DNA of 64,000 nucleotides from Limanda limanda. Taxonomy: Eukaryota > Chordata > Actinopteri > Pleuronectiformes > Pleuronectidae. Below, piece by piece: positions 24,835-38,100 of the stretch. The stretch is taken from contig NC_083639.1 of the NCBI RefSeq assembly GCF_963576545.1, positions 10,134,498 to 10,198,497 on the forward strand. The letters are read 5' to 3'. The translations under genes and the position numbers were made by a program. The notes under the pieces are model-generated. The model saw nothing but the letters and a program-made list of their open reading frames with translations. It was not told the origin of the DNA and did no database searches. Each line of letters starts with the position of its first letter. The first letter of the stretch is position 1.

Positions 24835-25185
24835 AACCCCATCCGTCATTCCCTGACGGCAGAAGTGTCTTTCAGCAGTTGTGCCGCTGCCGCACAGCAA
24901 ATATTGTTCAGGAATGGTTTTAGGAACATCGAAAAGAGTTCAAGGTGTTGACCTGGCCCCCAAATTCCCAAGATCTCAATCTGACCGAGCATCAGTGGGA
25001 TGTGCTGGAATAAGAGTTTGATCCACCGAGGCCCCCACGTCGCAACTTACAGGACTTAAAAAGATCTGATACTAATGTCTTGTGCCTGATAACACAGGAC
25101 ACGTTCAGAGGTCTTGTGGAGTCCATGTCTACACAATATTAGACAGATGGTTTGAATGTTGTGGCTTATTGCTGCAACATAAAAG
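24835..25185 (+). pseudogene. Tc1/mariner transposase C-terminal remnant
   Basis: One plus-strand frame reads VLTWPPNSQDLNLTEHQWD near 24,945-25,005 and continues through RNLQDLK to FRGLVESM near 25,120, with an in-frame stop after the WDVLE word. PNS-DLNP-IEH-WD is the hallmark of the last catalytic block of Tc1-like DDE transposases, here with Pro changed to Leu. The upstream catalytic domain is scrambled and the terminal inverted repeats were not identified, so it is a dead fragment. Confidence 0.8.
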
Positions 25186-27344
25186 CTGTGAATATACTGT
25201 CTTCTTTTATGTTAAATAAAAGAAGCTTGCACACAAAAAACAGGTAACGAAAAACAGGTTAGAGGTACGAGTACTGATGCACAATCCTGCAAACTACCAG
25301 ACAAGTTAACAACAAACCAACACAGACAAAACCCTAATGTCTTTGGCAGAGGTATTTCAAATAGTTTCTGGTATTGCTCTGAAAAGAGGACATTTTGTTC
25401 TTTCATATCACAATTACTTGTACCTTAATGGGTTTGCCTTATGATGATACCAAAATTCAAACTGTTGTAGGAGCAGTGAAAGTGTTTGTAACCATACATT
25501 TACAAAAGCAGGCATAAATCATTTACAAAGGTTTCGAGACAAAATCAAAACAACTGCAAAAGACGTCCGCAGCTGATGGGGGATGGGGGGGGGGGCTGAA
25601 AAGCTGCTTCGGAAATGGACACGTTTAATGAAAGCAGCTTCGGTTGTATTAATTAAACAATGCCCATTTTTAATCATGACTAATTATATTTGTAGGCAAG
25701 GTTTGAGAGGATGGAGGGGGGAGGGAGGGTGATGGTATCTGTGTCTGTGCTCATTAGTGCTGTGGAGCTGTCTGGTGGCAACATACGACTTCTGTCATCA
25801 AACAATCAGTAATAAACATAACCTCTGTCCGGGTGATACTGTAACTACTGCGATCGCAGGACAGGTTGAAGCAACCCCTGAAAAAAGCAGCTTCATAATT
25901 TTGAAAAATATAAATACATTGTCAAACAATTAGAAATGGTCTGAAGCGAGCTATGAATATATTTCACCACGATAGCAGTCTAACCACCTCCCCACTGGTT
26001 AAACAGTTAATTAATGTTGCAGCCATTTATCAGTCAAATGGCTGCTAATTAGTCTTTTCAATCTCTTCTGCTTTGAAGCACATTTTAAACTCCGCTCCCT
26101 CTCCCTCCTCTTTTCGCCTCGTCAATAATCCAGCCACCATATTCTCTTCCCTCTGTGCTGTCCCAGGAAGAAAAGTTGTTGTGACTGCTTTCCCATGTCC
26201 GGTATTATTCCTGGTTGTAGACTGATGATGATGATTTATGTGTGTGTGTGATAAGCTGAGGTGAGAACACACTCCCAGCTGCAGTCACATAGCCTCCCTG
26301 TCTCCTCTTCTTGCCACAATCAGCTATGGCCCTAAAAGCGGATAATTCAATCCATCGAACCCTGCTCACCTAAGCTCAGAGGGGACTCTACGCACGCACA
26401 CACACACACAACAGGATTAGCATGCATGTTAAAACAGTAGGGGAAACGTCCTGCAGATACACTCCTGTCTCTGTATTAGTGGAACGTGAGACGATCTTTA
26501 TCAAGACAAGGAGGATGGGGGAACAAAAAACTTCTAAAAAGAAATAAAATTGATTCAGCAGTTTACAATTATAATTGAGGCATAATGCATTGTATTTTTT
26601 TGAATGGTTTAAAAAGCTGAAAGAAAACAATGGATTTTGACTTAGGTTTAGTTATGTATTAGTTTATATGGTTTCTATTTTATTTATATGTATATATATT
26701 TTATTAGAAAATATACATACAAATTTAAAGATTATATGTATAAAAATGTAAATTATCTCTAAAATTTTAAAATAAGAAACTTGGTGTTTATTCTTTCCAA
26801 AAACCTCTCACATCCATCTCAGCAATGACACAAATCTGGGCTTCATCATAACCAGCCTGTGTAATTATAACATTATGGCAAATATTGAGAACTCTAAAAG
26901 ATGATTTCCATTATTGTCTAATTAGGAGACATCCGCGCAGTAACGAGAAAAAGGTTTTCAATAAAAACTAGAATGGATGGGGAATGAAAGAGGGGGTGGA
27001 GCGAGAAAGAGAAACTGGAGAGACTCAGGAGTAAAAAGCGACAGAGATTTTTTTTCTTGTCTGGTTTTCTATAAGAGGAAGGAGAGGAGATAAGACTAAA
27101 AGGACTGTCACTCAGAGGAACAATCCCTCCAGTGTCCCCTCTTGCTCCTGCTGCTCCTCCCTCCCTTTCTCTGTCCAATTTCCACAGATTCCTGCTGAGA
27201 TAGTCGCTGTTCACAGGGACAGTTTGCTGACATCATCTGCTACATACCGAGTATCCTAAACTCTCACTGCACCGCCCCACCACACGTCTGTGACAGGACG
27301 GACACTGACAAACCCTGTGCAGAGCTCGATTATTCTAAAACATT
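25186..27344. other. Non-coding; TAATTA-rich candidate regulatory segments
   Basis: No gene seen. Two short unique segments, about 25,620-25,700 and 25,995-26,065, each hold several TAAT/ATTA cores (attaattaaac, gactaattat, gttaattaatg, gctaattag) in non-repetitive sequence, as in homeodomain-bound enhancers. A G run lies at about 25,585. Confidence 0.3.
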
Positions 27345-27722
27345 ATATTTATCTATGCCATTATTACCCTCAGCTAATAGGGGGTTAAGTGTTCACCCCT
27401 GCCCATTTGTTTGTTGGTTTATTGACTGTCGGCAGCTTACACAAAAAACTATTGAGCAGATTTCCACAAAACTTGGTGGAAGGAAAATTAACGTATTTCA
27501 TTTTGGGACAGATCCGGATGAGGGAGCAAATCCAGGAATTTTTCATCACTCTCTTGACATTGTGTGCTAGGGCATTTTGCGAGGGCATTTATCTTGAGAA
27601 AAACAAATCAGGTATATTTAAGGAACTGATATCTATGAGTGTGCGCAATTTGGTGCTTGATTGAATTTAAGGCGACTGTTGAGCCATGGCTAAGGTATGC
27701 TCTCTACTGAGTGTCATTTAAA
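27345..27722 (+). repeat. Dispersed repeat family R, copy 2 (longest)
   Basis: It runs from the 'catttgtttgttgg' head through 'ttccacaaaacttggtgg', 'gatatctatgagtgtg' and 'gactgttgagcc' to 'ctactgagtgtcatt'. Copy 3 at 31,862-32,230 has the same head and tail, which defines a unit of about 370 bp. No ORF or terminal inverted repeat is evident. Confidence 0.75.
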
Positions 27723-29125
27723 ATGTATTTAAAATACAATTTCTGTAACGTAAACCCTAAAGCAGTTGTTTTCTGATGAGGGTCTGCGGAACCCTGGGAA
27801 TCAGTGGCACTCACCAGTTTGTCCGTGATAAGATTCTACCTACAGCAGAAGGACCACTTCTTATGGATATTAGTAACTGCTGGGAGCGTATCTTTATCAA
27901 ATAGGTTTTGAGCAAAGCAAAAGGAAATTATATGGTATAATATGTCTATTATACTGTACAGAATAATTGTCACCAGAGCAAAACAACCAGAGAAACCATC
28001 AGTTAGGGTCAGTATGCAAATGAAATGTATAGTAATTGCAATATATGTTTTCAAGGTCTCTTTCAATAAATATCTGCAGCAGCATGTTCTTCTCTTATTC
28101 GCATCAGGCACAGATTGTAAGATAAAATGTTGTAAGCAACTAATTATATATTTATTCATCAGTTATGAAATCAAATGCATATTTTGTTCTGTGCAACATC
28201 TGAAGAGAGTTAAAATGTCTACCACAGTTTTGTACAGTTGAGGTCATCTGTACATTTCAGGTACTTAAATAAGACAATATTTGTTAAATTGTTTAATAAC
28301 AGTTAAGTGATGATCAAAATGTTTAATTCTGTGTTAATCAATTAACTGATCACTCAACTAACTGTTGCCGTAAAAAAAACTAGGACATAATTTGTGATTC
28401 CTAAGGACACAACTAATTGTCAGAGATAGAACAGTCAGAACTGGAGGTTCAGGATAGATCTGTGTTTATTTGTCAATGATTAGGATTCAATTCAAATCAA
28501 GGAACCGCTGATGCTATTCTAGGCTAAAATGCCGCTCTACAAAATACGATGAAAGAAAATAAAGTTAGAAGAAAAAAAACATTGAAATATGGAAACATTC
28601 TGAAATCACAGAGCAGTAGCCAATGCATCCAAACCTGAAACAGGACATTATCTGGAGTGACGCAGGCACTGAGGATGTAGATTTGAACGAAGTTATGATG
28701 CCAGAAAATGTGTTTAGGCCAATTAGGACTCAGCTAAAGTGGAAACATCCAGGGAAAAAAGTTTGCTGCTAATGAAAGGAATCGATTCAGACTCGTTCAA
28801 CAAAGGGGAAAAACATTTTTGTGATACAAATCAAAAGCATCAGGTACAGAAGCTTCCACCCTTGTGATGGAAGCAAACTGGATTAAGTCCATCTCCATAA
28901 AGGAAGATAAAAACAACCACTGTTTCAAATCATTCAGCATTCCACAATCATTGCATTTCAGCAGACTGTCGCCAACTGCAGAAAATAGGCTAATTGAAGA
29001 AAGTTACCCAGCCCTGATGTCAAGGCCAGTATTCCCATCACCTCTACGTGACCTCTGAGGCCGTCTCTTTCTCTCCGTCTCCAGCACTGTGACACTGAGT
29101 CAGGCCCAAGTGTTCGCAACTGAAA
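27723..29125. other. Non-coding, probable eefsec 3' flank
   Basis: No coding signal. Part of it, nearest 29,126, should be eefsec 3' UTR. A minus-strand AATAAA (plus tttatt near 28,466) is one possible polyadenylation signal, but it is about 660 bp from the stop and not proven. Confidence 0.4.
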
Positions 29126-32100
29126 TCAGGACTGCATCATCTTTTTGTGGGGATCAAAGATATAACGTTTAAAATGTAAGTGGATGCCAACAGGCTGAGA
29201 ATCTGCTTTCGACTCCTCTTCATTTCCTGGACTACCTTTGCTTCCACCTTTTCCTTTCTTCTTAGAGGTGGAGGATAACAGCTGCTTGGTTTCCGGGTGA
29301 AGACCCTCTGAGGAAAGGATAAACAGACGGTTCAAACAAAAGGGTAAAACATCTAAAAGAGAAAGAAAAACATTATATAAATAGATCCCTTTATGTAATA
29401 AATCCAGAGTATACTGTATGCTGTCCTAGACTGTGTGCAGCACTTAATCATCTCAGGGTGGGTGTATCTGATGCATGATAGAGATCTTTTCTTCCCTGTT
29501 ATGTGTACAGTATTAGTGCTGGAGCCTGTTTGCTGCTCTGACCTCGAGATCAACTGATGTCTTCATCCTCCTGATGTAACTGATCAAAATAGCTCAGTTG
29601 CTTGTTGAGTCTTTGTCTTGTGGCTCGTGGCTTCTTCTGGTTCATCCTGACACGTGCACACCAACATGGTGTCTCCTCTATCTGCTTAAACTTCATTCTC
29701 AGTCATACTGAGCTGCTTCCTGTGAATGCTGAGTTTCTGTTCAGTGCACTTCATGCATGCACTATAAATTCTTCTGTGCCGTCATATCTGCACCTCTTTT
29801 GTATGTGCATGTTTTCAAGGATGAAATACTGTCTGGCTTTCACACCCGGAAGGTAAGAAATGTTCTGCATTCACTGCTTTACATGCTGCCTGTCTGACCT
29901 CACGTACAGCGGCGCCAGCATTATTCTCGTTATCTCTATGCCAATGTGAGGGTTGTTATGGTTGCAGCGCAGCCAGAAATCTCCTTGTGTTATCTGCGAT
30001 CAGCTGAAAAACTTCCATTTACCACCACAAAGCACATTCATACACCCGAACTTAAATATTTTGTGTTCGCATGCAAGCGGCACTTTTCTCATGTTTTTCT
30101 TCAAATACGTTTGTAGGTATTTGACTCTGAAAACATGAAAACATCTACCACATCTACCATACAATAAAAACCCTGCACAGACCTAATGGGACGGGACTAT
30201 CACTGAGGTCTAAAAATCAAGATAAGTGCACGTGAAGCATTAGGGATTTGACTGGTGGCCTCCTTATCAGGCGAGGTGGAACATTTCACCAAACTAAAAC
30301 CAAACGCGAGTTAAGGGGCAAAAGAAATTGGGTCAGCAGTTGGAGGGTATATATTTTTGGGGGTGAATTATAACACCAGGTTTCCGACCACTTTAGAGTT
30401 TTCAGTGCTTAGACCAGATAAGAGTTTGTAGTTATGATAATCTTGTTGCCTTCTGTGCCCACAGAAAGATTGAAATACACTGAATGCGGGTTAATACAAT
30501 TCTAAACACAGTGACTGGCTGCAGTGCTGCAGAGTTTTTTAACATCAGTCACTATCACAAAAGCTGTGAGTAGTTACTTATATGATTGCACATACAGTGA
30601 GAGATACAGTATATGATGGGAATTGGTAAAAAATCATCACAATAGATTCACATTAGACAAATTGCAAATATCTTGATGATCAATTCATTGTGTACTCTTT
30701 TTTCTTTATAAAATACTGACTACTCAACAACTACAGCTTTGTAAATGTCAATATTTGTTCCGCCACAATATCAACATTGACCACAATGTACTCGTTTTCA
30801 ATTTATTTAGAATTTACAATGGGTAAAATATTGTTTCACTATAGAGCTATCTGCATTGCAATGATTCACTCAGCCCCTACTTGCCCCATTCTCTCTCTCA
30901 ATCTTACATGACAAATGACAACAGATCCAATGTCATACAACGCTGCAGTTGGATTAGCCATCAGTAACCCTGGGAGAAATCCATGTTTTCATGTAAGATG
31001 AAGAACTGCAGCTGAAACTAGGAGGTCTGACCATCAGCATGGACAGTAAAAACACTATGGACCATAGCGAAAGCGGTAGCTCGGAGTTGGGCAGAGACGT
31101 GGTGAGCATCTTGGCAAACAGTGCTGAAAAAGTGTTGCACACCAAATCAGACATCTCTTGTGGGAAATGTAAAAACTATTTGGTTCATTATGAAAATGTG
31201 GCAGGGAAATTTAGAATATGGCAACTGGCCACAGTCAAAATAATGAATGGGGAGCTCAGCGTGCGAGTTTGAGTGTGCAAGTGTGAGGCAGTGAAGAGGA
31301 TGTAGGTGAGGTTCTCTTTCTAAATGTTTTTGTTTTCTCATTCCCTCCCGGTGTGGAGCCGTGGGTTTGGAGCAACAGAAGGTAAAATAAACAGAGAACA
31401 GACTTCCCCCGGAACACGGGCAATCCCCAGAGGAATCCTGGGAATGTGGCTCAGGATTACCACATCCTGAAAACTGTCTGTAGAACCCCGAAAGACAAGG
31501 AGACGTATTCTGTGTTCTGGATGTGTGTGCTGATGAAGAGCGATACTTTCTACACCTTCCAGTGTCAAGCTACGGTCAGTGTCTACTTTTGAGATGCACC
31601 TGGGACTCCTTACCTTGTATCCGAATCTTGTACTTCCCGCTCTGTCCAAACCCACCCTCGATAACGCCGCTCTCGCCCGTCGACAGTGTGACCTTCAACC
31701 CCACAAAGAGCTGGAGGTTGGTCTCCTTCTTGAACAGGTTGCGGCCAATCACAGTGTAGTCATCACTCACCTGAGCACAAGAGAGTGGGAAAGAGGCTTA
31801 TGAGCAAGGGACTTAATAAAAGACACAATAAAAACTACTGATGTGACAGAGGTTATATGTCCCCTCTGTCCATTTGTTTGTTGGTTGGTTTGTTTTGATT
31901 TCACAAAAACTACAGAACAGAGTCCCACAAAACTTGGTGGAAGGATATGACAAAGGCCAAGGAAAAAACTGTTACATTTGGATTAAGGATTTTTGGACGC
32001 TGTAAACAAAATGTTTTGTATTTCAGAGTCTATAATCGAATGATTATTTTGCACAAGTATTCCAATTATTTCACACAATCATTGATGGATCTTGATGAAA

Positions 32101-35100
32101 AAAAGAAATTCTGGGTTTATTTAGGGAGCTGATATCCATGAGTATGGGCAATTTTGGTGGTTATCCCAACAAAAGAGGACAGCTTTGCCTTGGTGGCAGA
32201 ATACACACCACTGAGTGTCATTCTAGTTGAGTGTAACCACATCCGGATTTCTTTTAATTTGATCAGCTGGCTCCTTTCTGTGATGTCTATGTGTTGTGGG
32301 TTGCCATGATTTCACTCTGCTATCTTGGCTGGTTGAAGGAGAAGAGTTGATCATCTGTCCTGTGCCACACTGTTCGTCGGCGGTCACGTTATTTAAGAAT
32401 CTCCGTCTAGCTCTCGCGTACGCTCTCCTTCATCCTCCTGCACATTTTACGCCATGTTTGTTTGTATTTCTTGCTTATCATCCATCACTAAGTCGATCTA
32501 ACCTGCCACTAATATGATAAGAGGAGGGCACCACTCTGTCTCCTGCTCACCCCCCCCCCCCCACCGCCAGCCCTTTCACTGTCTTCGTCCTTTCCCTCAT
32601 TCATTCTTGAACGTTTGACCCTGACTTCCCTCAAGCGTGACTGATGCTCTGATAAAGACAAAAATTACAGTTGCTATACACATCCAATAGACCGTATGAA
32701 TTGTGACTGGATGAGAATGTCATATCTTAGCAATGCCAGTAATGTATTCTTTTACCGAAGATAATTCTTAAGTCTTGAAACATAACTGCCTTTTTCTGGA
32801 AGACGACAAATGCAACGTCACATGACCATGATCAGACCTCTCGCACGCACTCTTTTACTCCTGCGGCAGCGACTGGAGCTGTCAACAGCCTGAGGTGCTA
32901 ACAGCAGGAAACTAGTTCACACTCTTGACCCCTAACCCGAATCTAACCCTGCACGAGGGTGCACACAGTTTAACTGTAGCACGCCAAAGGACATGAGTCA
33001 TAACATCTTCCGGGCACATACAACCTAAAATACATACCGCAAGAGTTTTGGGATGGTGGTAACCTAAAAAAATTATTTAATCTGATGTTGAAGTCAATAA
33101 GAGAATGTAAGATATCGGTTTGAACTGGAATTAGGGATTTAGGGAAGAACATAACAGTTATAACACAAATACTAAAATCAAGATGGCATGTAAGTGAAAG
33201 AGAGGAGTGGAGGTAGAGAGGGAAAGATGCTGAGCCAGAGAGAGAGAGACCGAGTCAGGTTAACACAGTCATGTGGGTATTCCTGTGCCACTCAGGTGTG
33301 TCCAAACAGCGCCAGCAACTGACAGCTAGACAGGGATACTGGCGTCAGGCGGCCACCCACACACCTCAGTGTCTCATCACATGCGAAGGCATGCGTATGC
33401 AGCCTGCCTCAAACGCTGCTCATCAGGGCTGCATCTACATGCTTGTTTGTGTGTACGTGTCTGTTTATGAATATACAATAGGGGCTCTGTCTGACAGGCA
33501 CGCTCCAGTGCCACCAGCAATGAGAAACATCCAAAGAACCAGAGGCAGAAGAAGAACAAGGTGATAGAGAGGGCAGAGGGGCAAGAACAACAATCAAGGG
33601 TGAGAGGAGAGGTTGATAATCATGAAACAGAACATTTTAAATATCAAACCACAGAGGATCCCCTTACCCTCTCCACCTGTCCCTCCTTGTGTTTGGTCTT
33701 GTAGATGTGCAGATGAGGCAGGGCAGTCTCTGCAAAGCTTTTATCTTCAAACCCCTGTAACAGACGGCCTTGGAAGGCTAACCGACATGCATTGGCATTG
33801 ATGTCTCTGTCCAGCTTGGAGCCAATCACAAGGCAGAGGGAGGGACATGTGACAGGCCGCTCAAACTCTAACAAGGCCCATTGCTCTGGGTCAGTTCCTG
33901 AACTCGACTCTCCCTGACCTGTGACATACTCATCCTGGTAGAGGTACTGCTTGTCACAGGTGAAAGGAGTTTCAAGAGAGTGGGGCAGTGATGGAGGTGG
34001 ATTAGTGTCGGCTGGAGACTCGGAGGCTCCTACAGGTGGCAGGCCAAAAAAGGTAACCTTCGCCATGACTGTCTCGTGACCCATGGTGATGTGGAACTTG
34101 GCACGGGTGGCAAGAGATCCCTTGAAGTAGCCTATCTTCCTGACAGAGATGACAGCTGCATAGAGTGTGTGCAGGGACCCTTGGGTGCACACCACGCCCC
34201 GCTCCAACAGTTTAGGGTCAAACTGTGTCACACACACGCCCACACGATCCCCCTGCATCGCCCCCGACACTGGCTTCCGAAACATCTGCACCGATTTGAT
34301 CTTCTTGGTCACCTGATATCAGAGAGTGTAGAAATACAGAAATAACAGTGTAAGAAAAATTGAGACAAATAACAAACATCAATTTAAAACTAAATTTAAC
34401 TAAACTAAACTACACACAGATGCAAAAGGAAGTAAAAACTTTATAAATACAGGGATTGGGCTGCTTTAAGTTTGTATTTATATCTTTTCATGCAATAAAA
34501 CATATTGGTGGATTTTTTTATTTCATATTTCTTCAGGTCTCTTACTTTCACATTTAAAAGATGGACACTGAACCTGGAATACAGCATGAGATTAAATACA
34601 GATTAAAACATCACTTATTATTTCCACAGACATAATATTTAGGAAATAAAGGCTTAGGTCTTCTCTATAAAATATGCACATAAGTAAACAGCTCATCAGC
34701 TTGCAGTTCTTATTGAAACATAACAGAGGCTCTTTGTCAAAATATTGCATTTGTCATTATTGATGAATACAATCCCCTTTGAGGAGTTCAATTACTTTAA
34801 ATTAATCAATTAATAAAGATCTCAGGGAAATTAAAATTATTCTCAATGGATTATTTCTTGGGGATACAAATGTGAAGGGTTTCTTCAAGTGAAAACTCAC
34901 ATTTACATCTCTTTGTTTATTAAATAAAACAAGTTTTAACAAAGTTTTTACTTTTATTTTTGTTTTTAAATCATAGTTGTTTCAGTAACTTGTACTGTAA
35001 ATTAAATAGTATCCATTTATCAGTCTGCCTAGTAGTCAATCTATCTTTCTTTATATTTACTTCATCCTAGTATCTGTGGTTTTCTTCAACCGCACACAGA

Positions 35101-38100
35101 GCTAATCAACAATATTAGACCAGGCTGAGTCTTTGTCTTCCAACATTAAGACATTTGCTGCCCCCAAGAGGTGAACAGGATAACTGCAGACAAAACTGCA
35201 GACAAAACTGCTGCGCGTTACTGAAAGTTTCCATCTGTTCTATATTACCTACCCCCGGTCTCCTCATCCTCCTCTCACATTAAACTGACACATCCTCTGG
35301 ACCCGCTCAGCCGACCCTCCCTCCGTCTGCCCACTTCCACTCAACTGAACTTCCGAACTTCTGTGGTTTCTACAAAAGCATTACCGGCTCTCAGGAATTT
35401 TTCTTTGTAAATATCAGAAGTTCTGAATTCCTGCCCGTCTAGATACCTTCAGTGCTGGGATTTCCACAGTGTCGTTGATGGCCAACGACCCTTGCAGGAT
35501 GGTGCCGGTCATGACGGTTCCCTGACCACGGATGGAGAAGCAGTGGTCCACAGCCATCAGAAGGTCACCTGCAGGGTCTCTCTTAGGGAGGTACGTCTGT
35601 TTCTTCAGGAGCTGAGACAAACAAAAAAAAGAGAAGCAGACATTTTCACACACAATAATATGACTGCTGTCATAATATTGTAAGGACACAATTACTAAAA
35701 TGTGAAACCAAATAAAAGAGAAGAGGTGATAATCATATCCATATTTATCCAGTACCAAGTCTGACTTTATGGTGGCTTCACAAACAACACCTAGTACACA
35801 TTTCCTCCTGTTATTCGTGCAGTCATTTGAACAACCAAGGCAAATAAGAACAATAATTCTTCTACAGCAGTATACTTTGCGATGACATCAGTTTATTTAT
35901 GTTTTGTCTGTTCTTAATTAGCAGATATTGAAAAAATTGACAAGAAAACACTGACTGATAAATCAGCCAGGATTAATGTGCAAATATATTGACATCAGCA
36001 ATTACAAAACATTGTTATGCCAAAGATAACTGAGACATTTTGTGTTTATTATCACATCCAACCGAGAAACTGACAAGTTTATGGTTTTAATCGCAAATGT
36101 GTTAGTCTCGTTTTTATCGATCAAAAAAGGTGATCAACAAATTGCATTATATTCAAGTGCGTTTCAAGCCCTTACCTCTATTAACTGGGGCAATCCCTGT
36201 GGCTCCTCTGTGTCAGGGGCCTCTGGACCCCCGGGCTTTGCTGCCACAGCAATCACTGGACATTCCTTAAATCTGGCCAACAACAAAAAAATACATGAAG
36301 CTCCAATTACTTCATTCTTTGATGTTGAAATAATGATTTAAGCTGCTTTAAGTAAAATAAATGCAGAAATATAAAAAAGATAAAGGTGTGCCTAACAGAC
36401 AGAGAATGAGTCAGAGAGTGAGTTGAATGAGTTAATTTTGAAGCAGAATAGAACCTGTGGCTCAGAAGGTTGAGCGGGTCATACATTCATTTAAAGGTCA
36501 ATAGTTTGATCCCTGGATGCTTATGTCTGAGTGTCCTGAGGCAAGAATGCCAAATTTCTACCAATGCACCACTGGTATGTGATTGTTTGTGTGTTAGGAA
36601 AGCACCATGTATAGAACAAGCGCTGTATGCCACAAACTTCTTACCTGTTATGACCCGAATTTCACATCTCTACACTTATTCAATTATTTTACTTATTATA
36701 CTTGATCAAATGCAGACCTTGTGGTCTCCAGTGTTTTGTGCAGTCTCTTGGTCATCTTCTCAATGGCGCTCTGTCTTTTGTTGGGTGGCAGGAGGTCAAC
36801 CTTGTTCAGGACGACCACCATGCGAGGGCAGGTCAGCTCTCCTATCAGGAGACATTCTGCCGTCTGAGTCTGTATCCCCTTCACCACATCCACCACCAGC
36901 AACATCAGGTCAATGATTTGGGCACCTGGAGAAGACAGATAATAATGGAGAATATACCTGATTTTACAGTGATCTGAAGCACAATTACACAGTGATTTGC
37001 TGTTACAGACATTCATGCTTTTCTGTTGTGCTTCTACAAAAAGACGTCAAAACTCTACATAGTTTTAGTGAAGAGGCCATGAAGACTGCAACAGCAACAC
37101 AAACAGGAACGGACACAGGCGCCCAAGAATAACAGTAGAACAAGAAGAGAAAATCAGGAGAGGGTTGCATGGAGGCATAGAGAGAGTAAAGGGCTAGAGG
37201 GTTGAAACCCGAGCTGAAGCTCACTTGGTTGTCTTTCCTTTCCCTAACTTTGGCTGTCTCTCTTTCCTGTGCTCCCCACTTTTCTCTCCTTCTATTTGGC
37301 TCTCTCTCCTTCCTGTGCTCTCCCCACTTGAGACAGGAGGGGAAGTTTAACACATACCCCCATCCAAACACTTTCCTTCCTCCCTAATCTACAGCATGTG
37401 CCACCCCACTGGCTCATATTTAGTATGATGGTTAGATGACACAGCAGCATTTAGTCTGCTGTAATATCAGGACCATTACTCCGATCAAAGTCTGCCCCCT
37501 GCACAGACTTAAGTTTTGAAAAAAGTGGGATCTTTTCTTTTTTTTATTATTTGCTCTTGAACCCCGCAACTCTTAACTTGTCCATGACATTATAAGGAGG
37601 ATGCCTTCAGAGAGAGGACGCCCTCTGCTGGAGAGGTCAAAGTTGTGTGTAGTAGTAGTGAAAATAATGTATAAAGCTCCTTGTCAATATCACAAGGTAT
37701 CAATGTATCATTTTCATTCTGAAGTGTTATAAACATACTGCTACGACAGAAACTTGGACTCAAGTTTGGTTTAATCGTGGAGAGTTCAAAATGCTTCTGC
37801 TCTCTTCAGGAACGTTTTCTGCCGCTGATGTCATCAATAAAAAACATTGTTCGAAAACATTCTACAACTTTGTTTACGCTCAATCGTTGTCATAGTAACT
37901 TGACATATTTTATAATTCCTTTGATCGAACGAATAGATCTAAGGAAGAACAAAGTACGTCAATATTTACCTTTGATGCCATAGAACGGACATTTTATTAT
38001 GTGGTGCGCTACATTACTTCAACTATCAGGATATCAGCTATTACTACTTGGGTACCTGGAGGAAACCTGCAAACACTATTTGTAACAGGTCAATATATTT

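Noticed and set aside
36449..36620. Possible tRNA gene
   Set aside because: A and B boxes are present but the cloverleaf is broken and a SINE tail follows; called a SINE.
37003..37371. 122-codon minus ORF in eefsec intron 1
   Set aside because: Skipped by the exon 1 to exon 2 junction, whose phase and conserved sequence fit exactly without it.
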